Shown: positions 24,801 to 32,940 of the stretch, piece after piece
How the letters are laid out: the number at the start of each line of letters is the position of its first letter
Numbering within the stretch: position 1 is the stretch's first letter
Origin: JACCTU01 sp963848525
GTDB lineage: Bacteria > Actinomycetota > Thermoleophilia > Gaiellales > Gaiellaceae
Reading direction: 5' to 3'
Assembly (NCBI GenBank): GCA_963848525.1
Contig: CAWKDZ010000001.1
Coordinates: 372,001-436,000 of the forward strand
DNA length: 64,000 nucleotides
Position numbers and translations under genes: made by a program
The notes under the pieces: model-generated
What the model was told of the DNA's origin: nothing
Database searches by the model: none
What the model saw: the letters and a program-made list of their open reading frames with translations, nothing else

Positions 24801-25482
24801 GGGCATCGAGCCACTCGGGCCGTTCGAACCCTCCGTACTCCTGGATCGCGCCGAAGATGTGCTGAACGATCGCGGTCTGACAGACCGAGACACGGCACGT
24901 TCCGTATGGAAGACGATTCGAACGCTTCTTTTGGCTGTACTTCGAGTACGTATTTACGATCGACTTGCAGAGGCTGCTCCGCGGGAGCTCGAGTTGTGCG
25001 AGCCAGAACCGCTCGATCTCGAACTGCCGGTCGACGTGATCGGCAAAGAGGTTGCACGTGACGCGGAAGCGCTCGTCTGGGACGTCGAAATACCTTCGGA
25101 GGAATCGAACGAAGAAGCGCAGCAGTTCCGGGTCAGAGTTCGTGATCTTCGCCGCGTTCCGGTCCTTGCTACCTTCGGCCCAGTAGAGCATGCAGCCGGC
25201 AGCGTGAAACGGATCACCGGATCGCGCGAGCCGACAGCCCTCCCATTGAGCCTGGCGTCGACGCTCCCGATGCCGCTCGCTAAGAGCTGCGTTGGCCAGC
25301 ACCTGGCGGAAGTGAAGGCCGTTCGAAGCTTGAAGCCGTTGATGCTGGTCCGGCGTCAGCGCGATGTCCCGGACCCAGATGCTCACAGACGATTGCGAGA
25401 CGCCGACGCGACGAGCGATGTCCTTGATCGATCTCCCCTCGCGTCGAAGGATGCGCGCCTGTTCTCGCTCGGCCGTTTTCAC
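24769..25482 (-). CDS. HTH-domain protein with GCMLYWAEGSKDRN core, unknown function
   Basis: From the GTG at 25482 this gives 237 residues. Residues 1-50 form a helix-turn-helix (EREQARILRREGRSIKDIAR, RVGVSQSSVSIWVRDIALT) of the resolvase/MerR-like kind. The body carries AAGCMLYWAEGSKDRNAAKI, TNSDPELLRFFVRFLRRYFD, RVTCNLFADHVDRQFEIERF and VNTYSKYSQKKRSNRLPYGT, and ends with FGAIQEYGGFERPEWLDAL. Related proteins are widespread in actinobacteria. The WAEGS plus TNSDPELLRFF pattern is reminiscent of LAGLIDADG homing-endonuclease folds, so a DNA-binding or cutting role is possible but unproven. The longer frame to 25743 runs through tRNA-Gly and is not credible. Confidence 0.75.
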   Translation of the reverse strand: MKTAEREQARILRREGRSIKDIARRVGVSQSSVSIWVRDIALTPDQHQRLQASNGLHFRQVLANAALSERHRERRRQAQWEGCRLARSGDPFHAAGCMLYWAEGSKDRNAAKITNSDPELLRFFVRFLRRYFDVPDERFRVTCNLFADHVDRQFEIERFWLAQLELPRSSLCKSIVNTYSKYSQKKRSNRLPYGTCRVSVCQTAIVQHIFGAIQEYGGFERPEWLDALRSEVPPVRS

Positions 25483-25524
25483 ATCTGACGACAGTAGCGG
25501 TCGCGGAGGACGGGCCGTGTCCGA

Positions 25525-25595
25525 AGCGGGCGGGCGGAATTGAACCGCCATCATCGCGTTGGAAGCGCGAGGCTCTGCCGTTGAGCTACGCCCGC
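25525..25595 (-). tRNA. tRNA-Gly (anticodon TCC)
   Basis: Minus-strand cloverleaf: acceptor GCGGGCG with CGCCCGC, D-arm TAGCTCAACGGCAGAGC, anticodon stem TCGCG/CGCGA with loop CTTCCAA (anticodon TCC), T-arm GGCGGTTCAATTCCGCC. No encoded CCA. Confidence 0.95.
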
Positions 25596-25618
25596 GAGGT
25601 CCGAGTAGCGTAGCCCGC

Positions 25619-26224
25619 GTGGAGTGGAGCGGCGCCCGCCTGGCTTCCTTCGTCGGCGGCGTCGCGCTCCTCCTCGCCTCGCTGCTCGGGCCGCTGCACG
25701 AGCTCCAGTTCGACTCGCTGATTGCGCACCTGCTCCAGAACATCGCGCTCGCCGAGTGGGCGCCGGCGCTGCTCGTCTTCGGGTTGCCGCCGGACCTCGG
25801 GCGCCGGCTGGCGCGCTTCGTCCCGCCCTGGCTCGGGCTGCCGCTCTGGCTGCTCGCGTACTACACCTGGCACGCGCCCCCGCTGTACGACGCGGCGCTC
25901 CGCAGCCCCCACGCGCTCCTCCACCTCGAGCACCTGACGTATCTGCTCGCCGGCATGGCCCTGTGGCTCCCGGTGGCGCATGGACGCATGGGCGACGGCG
26001 GCAAGGCGCTGTACCTCTTCGCGGCGTTCCTGCTGATCAGCCCGCTCGGGCTCTTGCTCGCGCTGATCCCCGAGCCCGTCTACGACTTCTACGACGGCCA
26101 CTGGGGCCTGACGGCGCTCGAAGATCAGCAGATCGGCGGCGTGACGATGTCCTCGGAGGCGGCGGTGGTCTTCTTCGTCGTGCTCACGTTCTACTTCTCG
26201 CGCTTCATGCGCGAGGAGAGCTGA
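25619..26224 (+). CDS. CtaG-family cytochrome c oxidase assembly protein
   Basis: From a GTG at 25619 this is a 201-residue membrane protein with five to six helices, matching the Caa3-type CtaG family: LLGPLHELQFDSLIAHLLQN, APALLVFGLPP, PLWLLAYYTWHAPPLYDAAL, HLEHLTYLLAGMALWLPV, and a C-terminal GLTALEDQQIGGVTMSSEAA before the last helix. CtaG proteins help insert copper into cytochrome oxidase. Conserved His residues (HELQ, TWHAPP, HLEHL) may bind metal. No oxidase genes are in view. It lies between two tRNA genes; transcription direction is opposite to both. Confidence 0.85.
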   Translation: MEWSGARLASFVGGVALLLASLLGPLHELQFDSLIAHLLQNIALAEWAPALLVFGLPPDLGRRLARFVPPWLGLPLWLLAYYTWHAPPLYDAALRSPHALLHLEHLTYLLAGMALWLPVAHGRMGDGGKALYLFAAFLLISPLGLLLALIPEPVYDFYDGHWGLTALEDQQIGGVTMSSEAAVVFFVVLTFYFSRFMREES

Positions 26225-26225
26225 A

Positions 26226-26300
26226 TCGGGGCGGCGAGACTCGAACTCGCGAACCTCCGCGTCCCAAACGCGGCGCTCTACCAGGCTGAGCTACGCCCCG
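26226..26300 (-). tRNA. tRNA-Pro (anticodon TGG)
   Basis: Minus-strand cloverleaf: acceptor CGGGGCG with CGCCCCG, D-arm TAGCTCAGCCTGGTAGAGC, anticodon stem CCGCG/CGCGG with loop TTTGGGA (anticodon TGG), T-arm GCGAGTTCGAGTCTCGC. Discriminator A; no encoded CCA. Confidence 0.95.
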
Positions 26301-26407
26301 GTGGTTCGACGAGTCTAGCTTCGCCGTCGCGCACTCCACGACCTGCTGAGGCGCGGTACCCGAAGGGGGGTTGCAGGTGTCCGGCACCTCCAGTACGCTG
26401 CGCCCGC

Positions 26408-26881
26408 ATGCGGCTTGTAAGACAGGTTTCTATAGTTTTCAGTATGGTTTTGTGCGTGGCGGCTAGCGCCGCGCCGGCGCCGGGGGCCCCGACGGCGCCC
26501 GAGGCCGATCTGCTCCGCGCGGTCAACGCGGTTCGCGCCCACCACGGTCTCGCCCCGCTGCGCGCCGACTCGCGGCTCGAGCGCGCCGCGCGGGCACACT
26601 CGCAGGCCGTGCTGCGCTCCGGCCGGCTCGCCCACGGCGACGTGCGCCGGCGGCTGACCTCCTACGGCGTCCGCAGCAAGGCCGTCGGCGAGAACCTCGC
26701 GTGGGGCGTCGGCTCGCGCGCGACCGCCGCCGCGATCGTGCAGATGTGGCTCTCGAGCCCGCCGCACCGAGCGAACCTCCTGCGCCCGAGCTTCCGCCGG
26801 GTCGGGATCGGGCACTCGGTCGGAACGTTCGCCGGCTACGGCGGCGCCGCGGTGGTCGCGGCGAACTTCGCCGGGCAGTAG
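26408..26881 (+). CDS. Secreted CAP-domain (SCP/PR1-like) protein
   Basis: This 157-residue protein has a signal peptide (about 1-22) and a CAP domain: PEADLLRAVNAVRAHHGLAP, LERAARAHSQAVLRSGRLAH, VGENLAWGVGS, QMWLSSPPHRANLLRPSFRR and VVAANFAGQ at the end. The conserved His/Glu/His set of the CAP cavity is present (SGRLAHGD, VGENLA, PPHRANLL). Bacterial CAP proteins are extracellular with unclear roles, some binding sterol or peptide-like ligands. The signal-peptide codons are strikingly AT-rich compared with neighbours (ggtttctatagttttcagta). Confidence 0.87.
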   Translation: MRLVRQVSIVFSMVLCVAASAAPAPGAPTAPEADLLRAVNAVRAHHGLAPLRADSRLERAARAHSQAVLRSGRLAHGDVRRRLTSYGVRSKAVGENLAWGVGSRATAAAIVQMWLSSPPHRANLLRPSFRRVGIGHSVGTFAGYGGAAVVAANFAGQ

Positions 26882-26884
26882 TTA

Positions 26885-26967
26885 CTGCGCAAGTCGCGAA
26901 TCCGCTCGCGCGGATCCGCGACGCGCTAAGACCCCTAAAGGCGTCCGCTTCGCGGCCGCTGTCGCAG
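26885..26967. repeat. Dispersed 83-bp structured intergenic repeat, copy 1
   Basis: About 90% identical to 38838-38919. It begins ctgcgcaagtcgcgaatccg and holds two hairpins: gtcgcgaatccgc pairs with gcggatccgcgac around tcgc, with one conserved A-C mismatch, and a weaker second stem around cttcg. It lies between two convergent genes, downstream of the CAP gene and of the response regulator. Confidence 0.75.
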
Positions 26968-26996
26968 CGACTGACCGCGATTGGTCTAGCTGCTCC

Positions 26997-27431
26997 TCAC
27001 TCCTCCATCAGCGCCCGCAGGTCGGCGAGCTTCTCCCGGCGCAACTGGTCGCGCTCGCCGCGGTCGATCCGGTCGAGCAGGTCACGCACCAGCGGCGCGA
27101 GCTCGAGCGGGTTGAACGGCTTGGTGATGTAGTCGACGCCGCCGATGTCGAGCCCCTTCGCGCGGTCGCGGAACTCGGCGCGGGCGGTCAGGAAGACGAT
27201 CGGGATGCCGCGCGTCGACTGGTCGTCGATCAGCTGCTCCGCCACGCGCCAGCCGTCGAGGCCGGGCATCATCACGTCGAGGAGGACCACGTCGGGCCGC
27301 TCCGACTTCGCCTTCTCGAGGCCGGTCGGGCCGTCGGCCGCCTCGGTGACCTGCATTCCCTCCGCCTCGAGGTTGACCCGGCAGAGGAGCCGGATCGGGG
27401 CCTCATCGTCGATCACGAGAACTCTGGTCAT
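26997..27431 (-). CDS. CheY-like response regulator without output domain
   Basis: This 144-residue protein is a single receiver domain: LVIDDEAPIRLLCRVNLEAE with the acidic pocket, PDVVLLDVMMPGLDGWRVAE with the phosphoacceptor Asp (near residue 51), IVFLTARAEF with the switch Thr, and GVDYITKPFNPLELAPLV with the Lys. A helical tail follows. It overlaps the upstream histidine-kinase gene by 4 bp, so the pair is co-translated and the kinase is its likely phosphodonor. Without a DNA-binding domain it probably acts by protein contact. Confidence 0.92.
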   Translation of the reverse strand: MTRVLVIDDEAPIRLLCRVNLEAEGMQVTEAADGPTGLEKAKSERPDVVLLDVMMPGLDGWRVAEQLIDDQSTRGIPIVFLTARAEFRDRAKGLDIGGVDYITKPFNPLELAPLVRDLLDRIDRGERDQLRREKLADLRALMEE

Positions 27432-30400
27432 CGGGGGCCCGATTCGACCGCCTTTACCCGCGCAGCAGGTAGCTCGAACCCGAACCGGGAGCCCTCACCT
27501 TCGGCGGACTCGACCCAGATCCTGCCGCCCATCGCGTTCACGAGCCGCTGCGCGATGAAGAGGCCGAGACCGGTCCCGCCGCGCGCCTGATCCGCTCGAT
27601 AGAACTTGCGGAAGATCCGCTCGCGCTCCGCTGCCGGGATGCCGGCCCCTTCGTCTCGCACGTGCACCTCGACGGTGTCGCGCGTGCGCAGGGCCGACAC
27701 GGTGACGCAGCCGCCGTTCGGCGAGAACTTGATCGCGTTCTCGAGCAGCTGCGCGAGCACCTGGCGGACCTTGTCGGCGTCGGCCCGCGCCGCGAGTGGC
27801 TCAGCCGGTAGCTCCAGGACGAAGCGGTTCCCGTTCAAGCCGCCGTTATCCCGCGCGGTCGACACGACCTCGGTCACGAGGGAGCGTAGGTCGGTCTCGG
27901 AGACGGTGACGTCCAGGTCCCCCGCCTCGAGGCGGGCGACGTTCAGCAGCGCGTCGACGATCCTGGTCAACCGCTCGGACTCGGTCGCGATGTAGCCGAG
28001 GAACACGCGCCGCTCCTCCTCGCCGAACGGCACGTCCTGGCGCAGCAACGTTTCCGCGAAGCCGTAGATCGACGTGAGCGGTCCTCGGAGCTCGTGCGAG
28101 ACCGTCGAGACGAACTGCGACTTCAGCGCTTCCACGGAGCGGTCCTCGGAGATGTCCCTGAACGCGAAGATCCTGCCCGCGACCTGGCCGGCCGGGTCGC
28201 GCATGACCGCCTCGGTGACGGACAGCCAGATCTCGTCGCCGCCGCGGCGGATCGGCAGCTCGGCCGCACCGGCGAGCGAGCGTCCGAGGATCTGCTCGAT
28301 CGTTCGTCCGAGCGCTTCGGCCGCCGGCACGCCCGTCGCCTGCTCGGCGGCCTTGTTCCAGAGCACGACCTCACCCTCCCGGTCGAGCGCGACGATCCCG
28401 TCCGCGATGTTCTCGAGGATGGCCGCGCTCCGCTCCTTCTCCAGCGCGACCCGCTGGTAGAGCTCGGCGTTCGAGAGCGCCGCCGAGGTGTTCGCCGCGA
28501 GCGCGAGCAGCGCTTCGACCTCCTCGGGCCGCCAGGCGCGGGCGCGGCGGCCGTAGACGGAGAGGACGCCGTGCAGCGCTCCTTCCGGCCCGACGAGCGG
28601 CACGCCGAGGTAGGCGGCGTAGCCCGCGGCGACGAGCGGGTCGGCCGCACCGAGGCCTTCGTCCAGCGACGCGTCCTCGACCGCGACCGGCTCGCGCGTC
28701 CGTGCCACCTCGCCGGCCAGCCAGCCCGAGGCCGGTGCCCGCTCGCCGATCGTCAGCTCGGTCCCCTCGCCTGCGACCGCCGCGACCATCAGCTCCTCTC
28801 CCTCGACGAGGCGAACCGCGCACGCGTCCGCCGCGAGCAGGACCGGCGCGAGCTCGACGACCTCGTCGAGCACGGCAGCCGGGTCGAGCTCGGTGGCGAG
28901 CACGCTTCCGGTTCGAGCGAGCTGTTGCGCGAGCGCGCGGGACGTGCGCTCGGCCTCGTAGAGCTCGCTGCGCTCGAGCGCGACGCGCCCGGCGTGGGCG
29001 AGATGGTCGGCAAGCTCGAGGTCCTCGTCGCGTAGGACGCGGTCGTCCGTGAAGAAGACGAGGACGAGACCCGCGGCGTCGGTTCGCGACTCGAGTGGGA
29101 CGACGAGCACCGACCGGAAGCCACACTCGCCCGCGAGCGCCGGCCAGCGGCCCGAGAAGCGATCGTCGTCGGCGACGCGGCGCGAGGCGAGAACCTGCTG
29201 CTCCGCGACCGCCAGCGTCAACCCGTTCCCGTCCTCCGTGCCTTCTTCGAGTGCCTCGCGAAGGGACGCAGGCAGATCGTGCGCGCCGGCCAGCCGGAGC
29301 GTGCCGCCCTGCATCGTCAGCACCGCGGCGGAGGCCGCCGCGAGGGCCTCTTGCGCCGCCCGGGCGAGCGTGTCCAGCGTTGCGCTCAGGGAGACGGGCT
29401 CGACCAGGAGCGACGCGATCCGGTAGAGGGCGCGTTCACGCGCGAGCTGCTTCGCGTTCTCGGCGAGGAGCTCCGCCATGTGCAGCGCGACTCCGAGCTC
29501 GCGGGCGGCGGCTTCGACGAACGCGATCTCCCCGTCCTTCCAGCTGCCCGGCCTGTTCCGATGGGCAGCGAGGACTCCGATCACTTGCTCGTACGCAACG
29601 AGCGGCACCGCGAGAACGGCGCGCGAGCCGAGCTCCAGCAGCGCCTGCCGGCCGGTGAGCGAGGAATCGTCGAGCTCCGGCGCTGTTGCGATGTCGGCGA
29701 TCGCGATCGTTCGCCCTTCCCGGACGGCGAGGTTCGAGACGGCTAGGCGCGCCGACCGGCCGCCGATCGCCTCTTCCTCGGGCCGGCGCCACTCGCCGGC
29801 GAGGACGAGCTCCCCCTCGGAACTCCCGAGTCGGACGAAACAGCGGTCGGCCTCGAGCAGCTGCCCGACGGCCTCCACTCCCTCCCGCACGACCTCGTCG
29901 ACGTCGCGGTCCGCTCGCACGCGGGCCGCGAGCCGCGCAACCGTCGCGCGGTGGCCGGCGGGAGGCGTCGACCTCAGCCCCTCGACCAGCGGTGCGGCCT
30001 CGGCGGCGAGCGCCAGCAGCCGGGCGACTTCGTCGCCTGAGAACGCCCGCCGGCGACCGAGGGAGGCGAGGACGAGCACCGCCTGCACACGCTGCTCGGC
30101 GATCAGCGGCACGAACGCGAGGCTGCGGGCGCCGACACGCTCGACGAGGCGCTGGCTCACCAGCGGCGACGCGGGCGCGTCGTAGACCGTGAGCGGGGCG
30201 GCGTCGTGGTACGCGCTCGTCACGCCCGACGGCTCGTGCTCGAGGTCGAGCCTGACGCTCGGAAACCACTCGAGCTCGCGCCCACGCTCCGTCGCGAGAA
30301 TCCCGCGAGCGACTGTCCCCTCCTCCTCGACGACCGCGAGCGCCCCGAGCTCGACGTGAATGAGCGCGGTGGCCTGGTCGATCAGTGCCCGGGCGGCGTC

Positions 30401-30757
30401 CTCGAGCGTGCGGGCCTCGTGCAGCCGGCGGCCGTCGTCCTCCGTGCGCGCCCGGTCCGACTGCGCATGCTGGCGGTACCTGGCGAAGAAGGCGAGCGCC
30501 GGCAAGGCGGCGACGAGGACAGCGGCCAAGCCGAGCCAGCCGTTACCTCCCAGCGGCTCGCGGTCCCGGAGGATCAGCAGCGCGAAGACCACCGCGGCAG
30601 CCCCGCCGCAGGCGAAGCTGAGAGCGAGCGTCCGCTCGGGCTCGCGGCGGTCGCGTCGGAGGTCCGGCACGAGCGAAACCGCCGCAGCCAGGTAGATCAC
30701 CCCCAGCGCGAGCAGGGGAATGACGTTCAGGTACAGGGCCTGCTGCTCGGACGTCAC
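27428..30757 (-). CDS. Membrane-bound multi-GAF/PAS sensor histidine kinase
   Basis: This 1109-residue kinase starts with three membrane helices (about residues 8-28, 42-62, 72-92), then at least three GAF-type modules (for example ALIDQATALIHVELGALAVV, DEVVREGVEAVGQLLEADRC, VLATELDPAAVLDEVVELAP), and a PAS domain (ILENIADGIVALDREGEVVL). The transmitter is complete: HisKA VSTVSHELRGPLTSIYGFAE with the phospho-His near 884, then N box LLENAIKFSPNGG (about 1005), G1 VRDEGAGIPAAER and G2 GGTGLGLFIAQRLV. The multi-GAF array suggests sensing of soluble ligands or redox state. The partner regulator overlaps it by 4 bp. Intact. Confidence 0.92.
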   Translation of the reverse strand: MTSEQQALYLNVIPLLALGVIYLAAAVSLVPDLRRDRREPERTLALSFACGGAAAVVFALLILRDREPLGGNGWLGLAAVLVAALPALAFFARYRQHAQSDRARTEDDGRRLHEARTLEDAARALIDQATALIHVELGALAVVEEEGTVARGILATERGRELEWFPSVRLDLEHEPSGVTSAYHDAAPLTVYDAPASPLVSQRLVERVGARSLAFVPLIAEQRVQAVLVLASLGRRRAFSGDEVARLLALAAEAAPLVEGLRSTPPAGHRATVARLAARVRADRDVDEVVREGVEAVGQLLEADRCFVRLGSSEGELVLAGEWRRPEEEAIGGRSARLAVSNLAVREGRTIAIADIATAPELDDSSLTGRQALLELGSRAVLAVPLVAYEQVIGVLAAHRNRPGSWKDGEIAFVEAAARELGVALHMAELLAENAKQLARERALYRIASLLVEPVSLSATLDTLARAAQEALAAASAAVLTMQGGTLRLAGAHDLPASLREALEEGTEDGNGLTLAVAEQQVLASRRVADDDRFSGRWPALAGECGFRSVLVVPLESRTDAAGLVLVFFTDDRVLRDEDLELADHLAHAGRVALERSELYEAERTSRALAQQLARTGSVLATELDPAAVLDEVVELAPVLLAADACAVRLVEGEELMVAAVAGEGTELTIGERAPASGWLAGEVARTREPVAVEDASLDEGLGAADPLVAAGYAAYLGVPLVGPEGALHGVLSVYGRRARAWRPEEVEALLALAANTSAALSNAELYQRVALEKERSAAILENIADGIVALDREGEVVLWNKAAEQATGVPAAEALGRTIEQILGRSLAGAAELPIRRGGDEIWLSVTEAVMRDPAGQVAGRIFAFRDISEDRSVEALKSQFVSTVSHELRGPLTSIYGFAETLLRQDVPFGEEERRVFLGYIATESERLTRIVDALLNVARLEAGDLDVTVSETDLRSLVTEVVSTARDNGGLNGNRFVLELPAEPLAARADADKVRQVLAQLLENAIKFSPNGGCVTVSALRTRDTVEVHVRDEGAGIPAAERERIFRKFYRADQARGGTGLGLFIAQRLVNAMGGRIWVESAEGEGSRFGFELPAARVKAVESGPR

Positions 30758-30822
30758 TGGCCGGGGTCAGATCATAGGGACGATTTGCAGCGAATTCCCC
30801 CGGCGGCGCGCGTTTTCCTCGC

Positions 30823-30851
30823 TTGAAAAGATAGGCCGAACGGCCCATTGT
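30823..30851 (+). promoter_or_regulatory. Sigma-70-type promoter with embedded inverted repeat
   Basis: TTGAAA (30823-30828) and CATTGT (30846-30851) are separated by 17 bp, a good housekeeping-type promoter in a GC-rich genome. The spacer ends with GGCCGAACGGCC (30834-30845), an inverted repeat that also occurs near 8224 and 39126, so a regulator may bind across the promoter. Transcription would start near 30858. Confidence 0.55.
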
Positions 30852-30857
30852 CCCGGC

Positions 30858-30983
30858 CCCGGCCGGGAAGTAGCTTGGTCGGCACTGGGCGATGCGAACC
30901 GCGGCCACCTGGCCTTGAGTCCGCGGTGAGCAATCTGAAGAGGCCGGCTGCACCGACCCCCCGAAGCAGCCGGCCTTTTCTTT
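30858..30983 (+). ncRNA. Putative structured leader RNA or sRNA upstream of ispH
   Basis: A promoter at 30823-30851 and a strong intrinsic terminator at 30939-30983 bound a transcript of about 125 nt with no credible reading frame. It can fold: ggtcgg near 30878 pairs with ccgacc near 30952-30957, and accgcgg with ccgcggt encloses a ggcc-acct-ggcc hairpin. It lies 33 bp upstream of ispH on the same strand. It could be an attenuated leader controlling ispH or a free sRNA. It does not match the riboswitch, SRP or 6S patterns I know. Confidence 0.45.
30939..30983 (+). terminator. Intrinsic terminator upstream of ispH
   Basis: aggccggctgc (30941-30951) pairs perfectly with gcagccggcct (30966-30976), extended by two weaker pairs, and is followed by ttttcttt. 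This is a textbook rho-independent terminator and is 33 bp before the ispH start. Confidence 0.85.
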
Positions 30984-31015
30984 GGTCCAAAACAGGCCGT
31001 CGCTACGATCGTGTC

Positions 31016-31972
31016 GTGGTCAAGCGAGTGCTCCTGGCCTCGCCGCGCGGCTACTGCGCGGGCGTTGAACGGGCCGTCGACACGGTGGAGCTGGCGCTCG
31101 CCCACTACGGCGCGCCGGTGTACGTCCGCAAGCAGATCGTCCACAACGCGCACGTCGTCCGCGAGCTCGAGGAACGCGGTGCGGTGTTCGTCGAGAGCGA
31201 GGAGGAGGCGCCGGCCGGAGCGACGATCGTCTTTTCCGCCCACGGCGTGGCTCCGGCGGTGCACGCGAACGCGGCCGCGCGCGGGCTGAACACGATCGAT
31301 GCGACCTGCCCGCTCGTGACCAAGGTGCACGTTCAGGCCCGGCGCTACGCGGCCGAGGGCTACACGGTGATCCTGATCGGGCACGCCGGCCACGAAGAGG
31401 TCGAGGGGACGATGGGCGAGGCGCCGGAGTCGACCGTCCTGATCGAGTCGGTCGACGACGCGGAGGCGCTCGACTTTCCAGCCGACGCGAAGCTCGCCTA
31501 CATCACGCAGACGACGCTTTCGGTCGACGAGACCGGCGAGATCATCAAGGTGCTGCGCCGGCGCTTCCCGCAGATCCACGCGCCGCGGCGCGAGGACATC
31601 TGCTACGCGACCTCGAACCGACAGTGGGCCGTGAAGGAGATGCTGGAGGAGATCGAGCTGTTGCTCGTGATCGGGTCGCGCAACTCCTCGAACTCCAACC
31701 GCCTCGTCGAGGTCGCGCGGGCCAACGGCGTCGCCGCCTACCTGATCGACGACGAGACCGACATCCGCGAGGAGTGGCTCGACGGCGTCGAGACCGCCGG
31801 GGTGACCTCCGGAGCTTCGGCGCCCGAGAAGCTCGTCGCGCGTGTCTGCGACTGGTTCCGCGCGCGCGGGGTAGAGGACGTCTCGCCGTACCGGCTGGTC
31901 GAAGAGGACGTCGAGTTCCGCCTCCCCGTTGAGCTTCGCCGCGAGCTCGCGCTCGCAGAGTCTCAGTCCTGA
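31016..31972 (+). CDS. ispH: 4-hydroxy-3-methylbut-2-enyl diphosphate reductase (IspH/LytB)
   Basis: IspH is the last enzyme of the MEP isoprenoid pathway and converts HMBPP to IPP and DMAPP using a [4Fe-4S] cluster. The 318-residue protein has the three cluster cysteines in PRGYCAGVERAVDTV (C14), TIDATCPLVTKVH and EDICYATSNRQWAV, the acid/base region GHAGHEEVEGTMGEA and the substrate-binding VIGSRNSSNSNRLVEVA. The GTG at 31016 gives the family N-terminus (VVKRVLLASPRGYC); longer reading back to 30848 crosses the terminator and is not coding. It may be controlled by the upstream terminator. The stop overlaps the start region of the next gene. Confidence 0.95.
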   Translation: MVKRVLLASPRGYCAGVERAVDTVELALAHYGAPVYVRKQIVHNAHVVRELEERGAVFVESEEEAPAGATIVFSAHGVAPAVHANAAARGLNTIDATCPLVTKVHVQARRYAAEGYTVILIGHAGHEEVEGTMGEAPESTVLIESVDDAEALDFPADAKLAYITQTTLSVDETGEIIKVLRRRFPQIHAPRREDICYATSNRQWAVKEMLEEIELLLVIGSRNSSNSNRLVEVARANGVAAYLIDDETDIREEWLDGVETAGVTSGASAPEKLVARVCDWFRARGVEDVSPYRLVEEDVEFRLPVELRRELALAESQS

Positions 31973-32940
31973 TCCGCGTCGCCGCGATCCTGGGCGCGAT
32001 CGCGCTCGCGTTCGTCGCTGCCGCCGGCGGCTATCTCCTGCGCGACTCGCAGGACCTGACGCAAGAGTGGTCGCACTGCGTCGACGCCCGCGCCGGGTAC
32101 GACGTGCAGTATCCGGGCGACTGGTACACGGCGCGCGGCGAGGTCGCCTGCCGCTTCTTCGACCCAGAGCCGTTCACCGTCCCCGCGAACTCGGACTTCG
32201 GCGGCACGGCGATGCAGGCCGACGTCGTGCAGCAGTCGTTCGACGACGCGCTCGCAGGGCTGATCGACCGGCGCTTCTACGAGACCGAGGCCCGCGAGCA
32301 GGTGACGATCGGCGGCAAGCGTGCGTTCCGGCTCGAGCTCGTCGCGACCGGCCAGGGGCTGGAGGAGCGCGGGACGCGCACGTACGGGTACCTGATCCGG
32401 CGCGCGGGCGGGCCGCCGATCTACCTGCAGACGACCGCGCGTCGGGGCGAGGACCTCGTCCATGCCGACGTCGTGGACCACGCCGCGCAGACGCTGGCGA
32501 CGTTCGTCGCGATCGACGACCCGGCCGAGGTGAGCGAGCCCGGCCTGCCCGACGCCGTGCGCGCCAAGCGGGACGAGATCCTGCGCGCGGCAGAGTCGGG
32601 CGACGCCGACGCCGTTGCCGCGCTGGCGGATCCGGCCGGCTTCGAGTACACGTTCGGCGGGCCTGTGCCCGGCGGGCCGGCGGCGTACTGGCGTCAGATC
32701 GAGGAGGAAGAGCAGCCGCTCGAGGCGCTCACGCAGATCCTGCGCATGCCGTACACGCTCTCTCGCGGCATGTACGTCTGGCCGTTCGCGTACGACAAGA
32801 CCGAGGACGAGCTGACCGACTACGAGCGCGAGCTCCTGGCGCCGCTCGGCGAGGGCGGGGCGTTCGCGGACGGCTACCTCGGCTGGCGCGCGGGGATCAC
32901 GCCCGACGGCCGCTGGCAGTTCTTCGTCGCGGGGGACTAG
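31969..32940 (+). CDS. Membrane-anchored extracytoplasmic protein, unknown function
   Basis: The frame gives about 323 residues: a signal anchor (LIRVAAILGAIALAFVAAAG), then EWSHCVDARAGYDVQYPGDW, FFDPEPFTVPANSDFG, and a later part with EILRAAESGDADAVAALADP and GDYLGW-like endings (FADGYLGWRAGITPDGRWQF). The YPGDWYT motif resembles PsbP/LpqN-like lipoprotein folds. No ATG, GTG or TTG precedes the anchor; a CTG at 31969 overlapping the ispH stop is the most natural start, while the first GTG (32104) would cut off the anchor. Function is unknown; co-transcription with ispH is likely. Confidence 0.65.
   Translation: MIRVAAILGAIALAFVAAAGGYLLRDSQDLTQEWSHCVDARAGYDVQYPGDWYTARGEVACRFFDPEPFTVPANSDFGGTAMQADVVQQSFDDALAGLIDRRFYETEAREQVTIGGKRAFRLELVATGQGLEERGTRTYGYLIRRAGGPPIYLQTTARRGEDLVHADVVDHAAQTLATFVAIDDPAEVSEPGLPDAVRAKRDEILRAAESGDADAVAALADPAGFEYTFGGPVPGGPAAYWRQIEEEEQPLEALTQILRMPYTLSRGMYVWPFAYDKTEDELTDYERELLAPLGEGGAFADGYLGWRAGITPDGRWQFFVAGD

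Noticed and set aside
22890..24893. A 667-residue minus-strand frame covering the AI-2E permease and tRNA-Arg.
   Set aside because: It crosses the tRNA and is low-complexity Arg/Asp sequence. The permease in the other frame has clear family motifs.
30858..30983. The RNA upstream of ispH as SRP RNA, 6S RNA, glnA-type or fluoride riboswitch.
   Set aside because: Key conserved stretches of each class are missing. It is kept only as an unassigned structured transcript.
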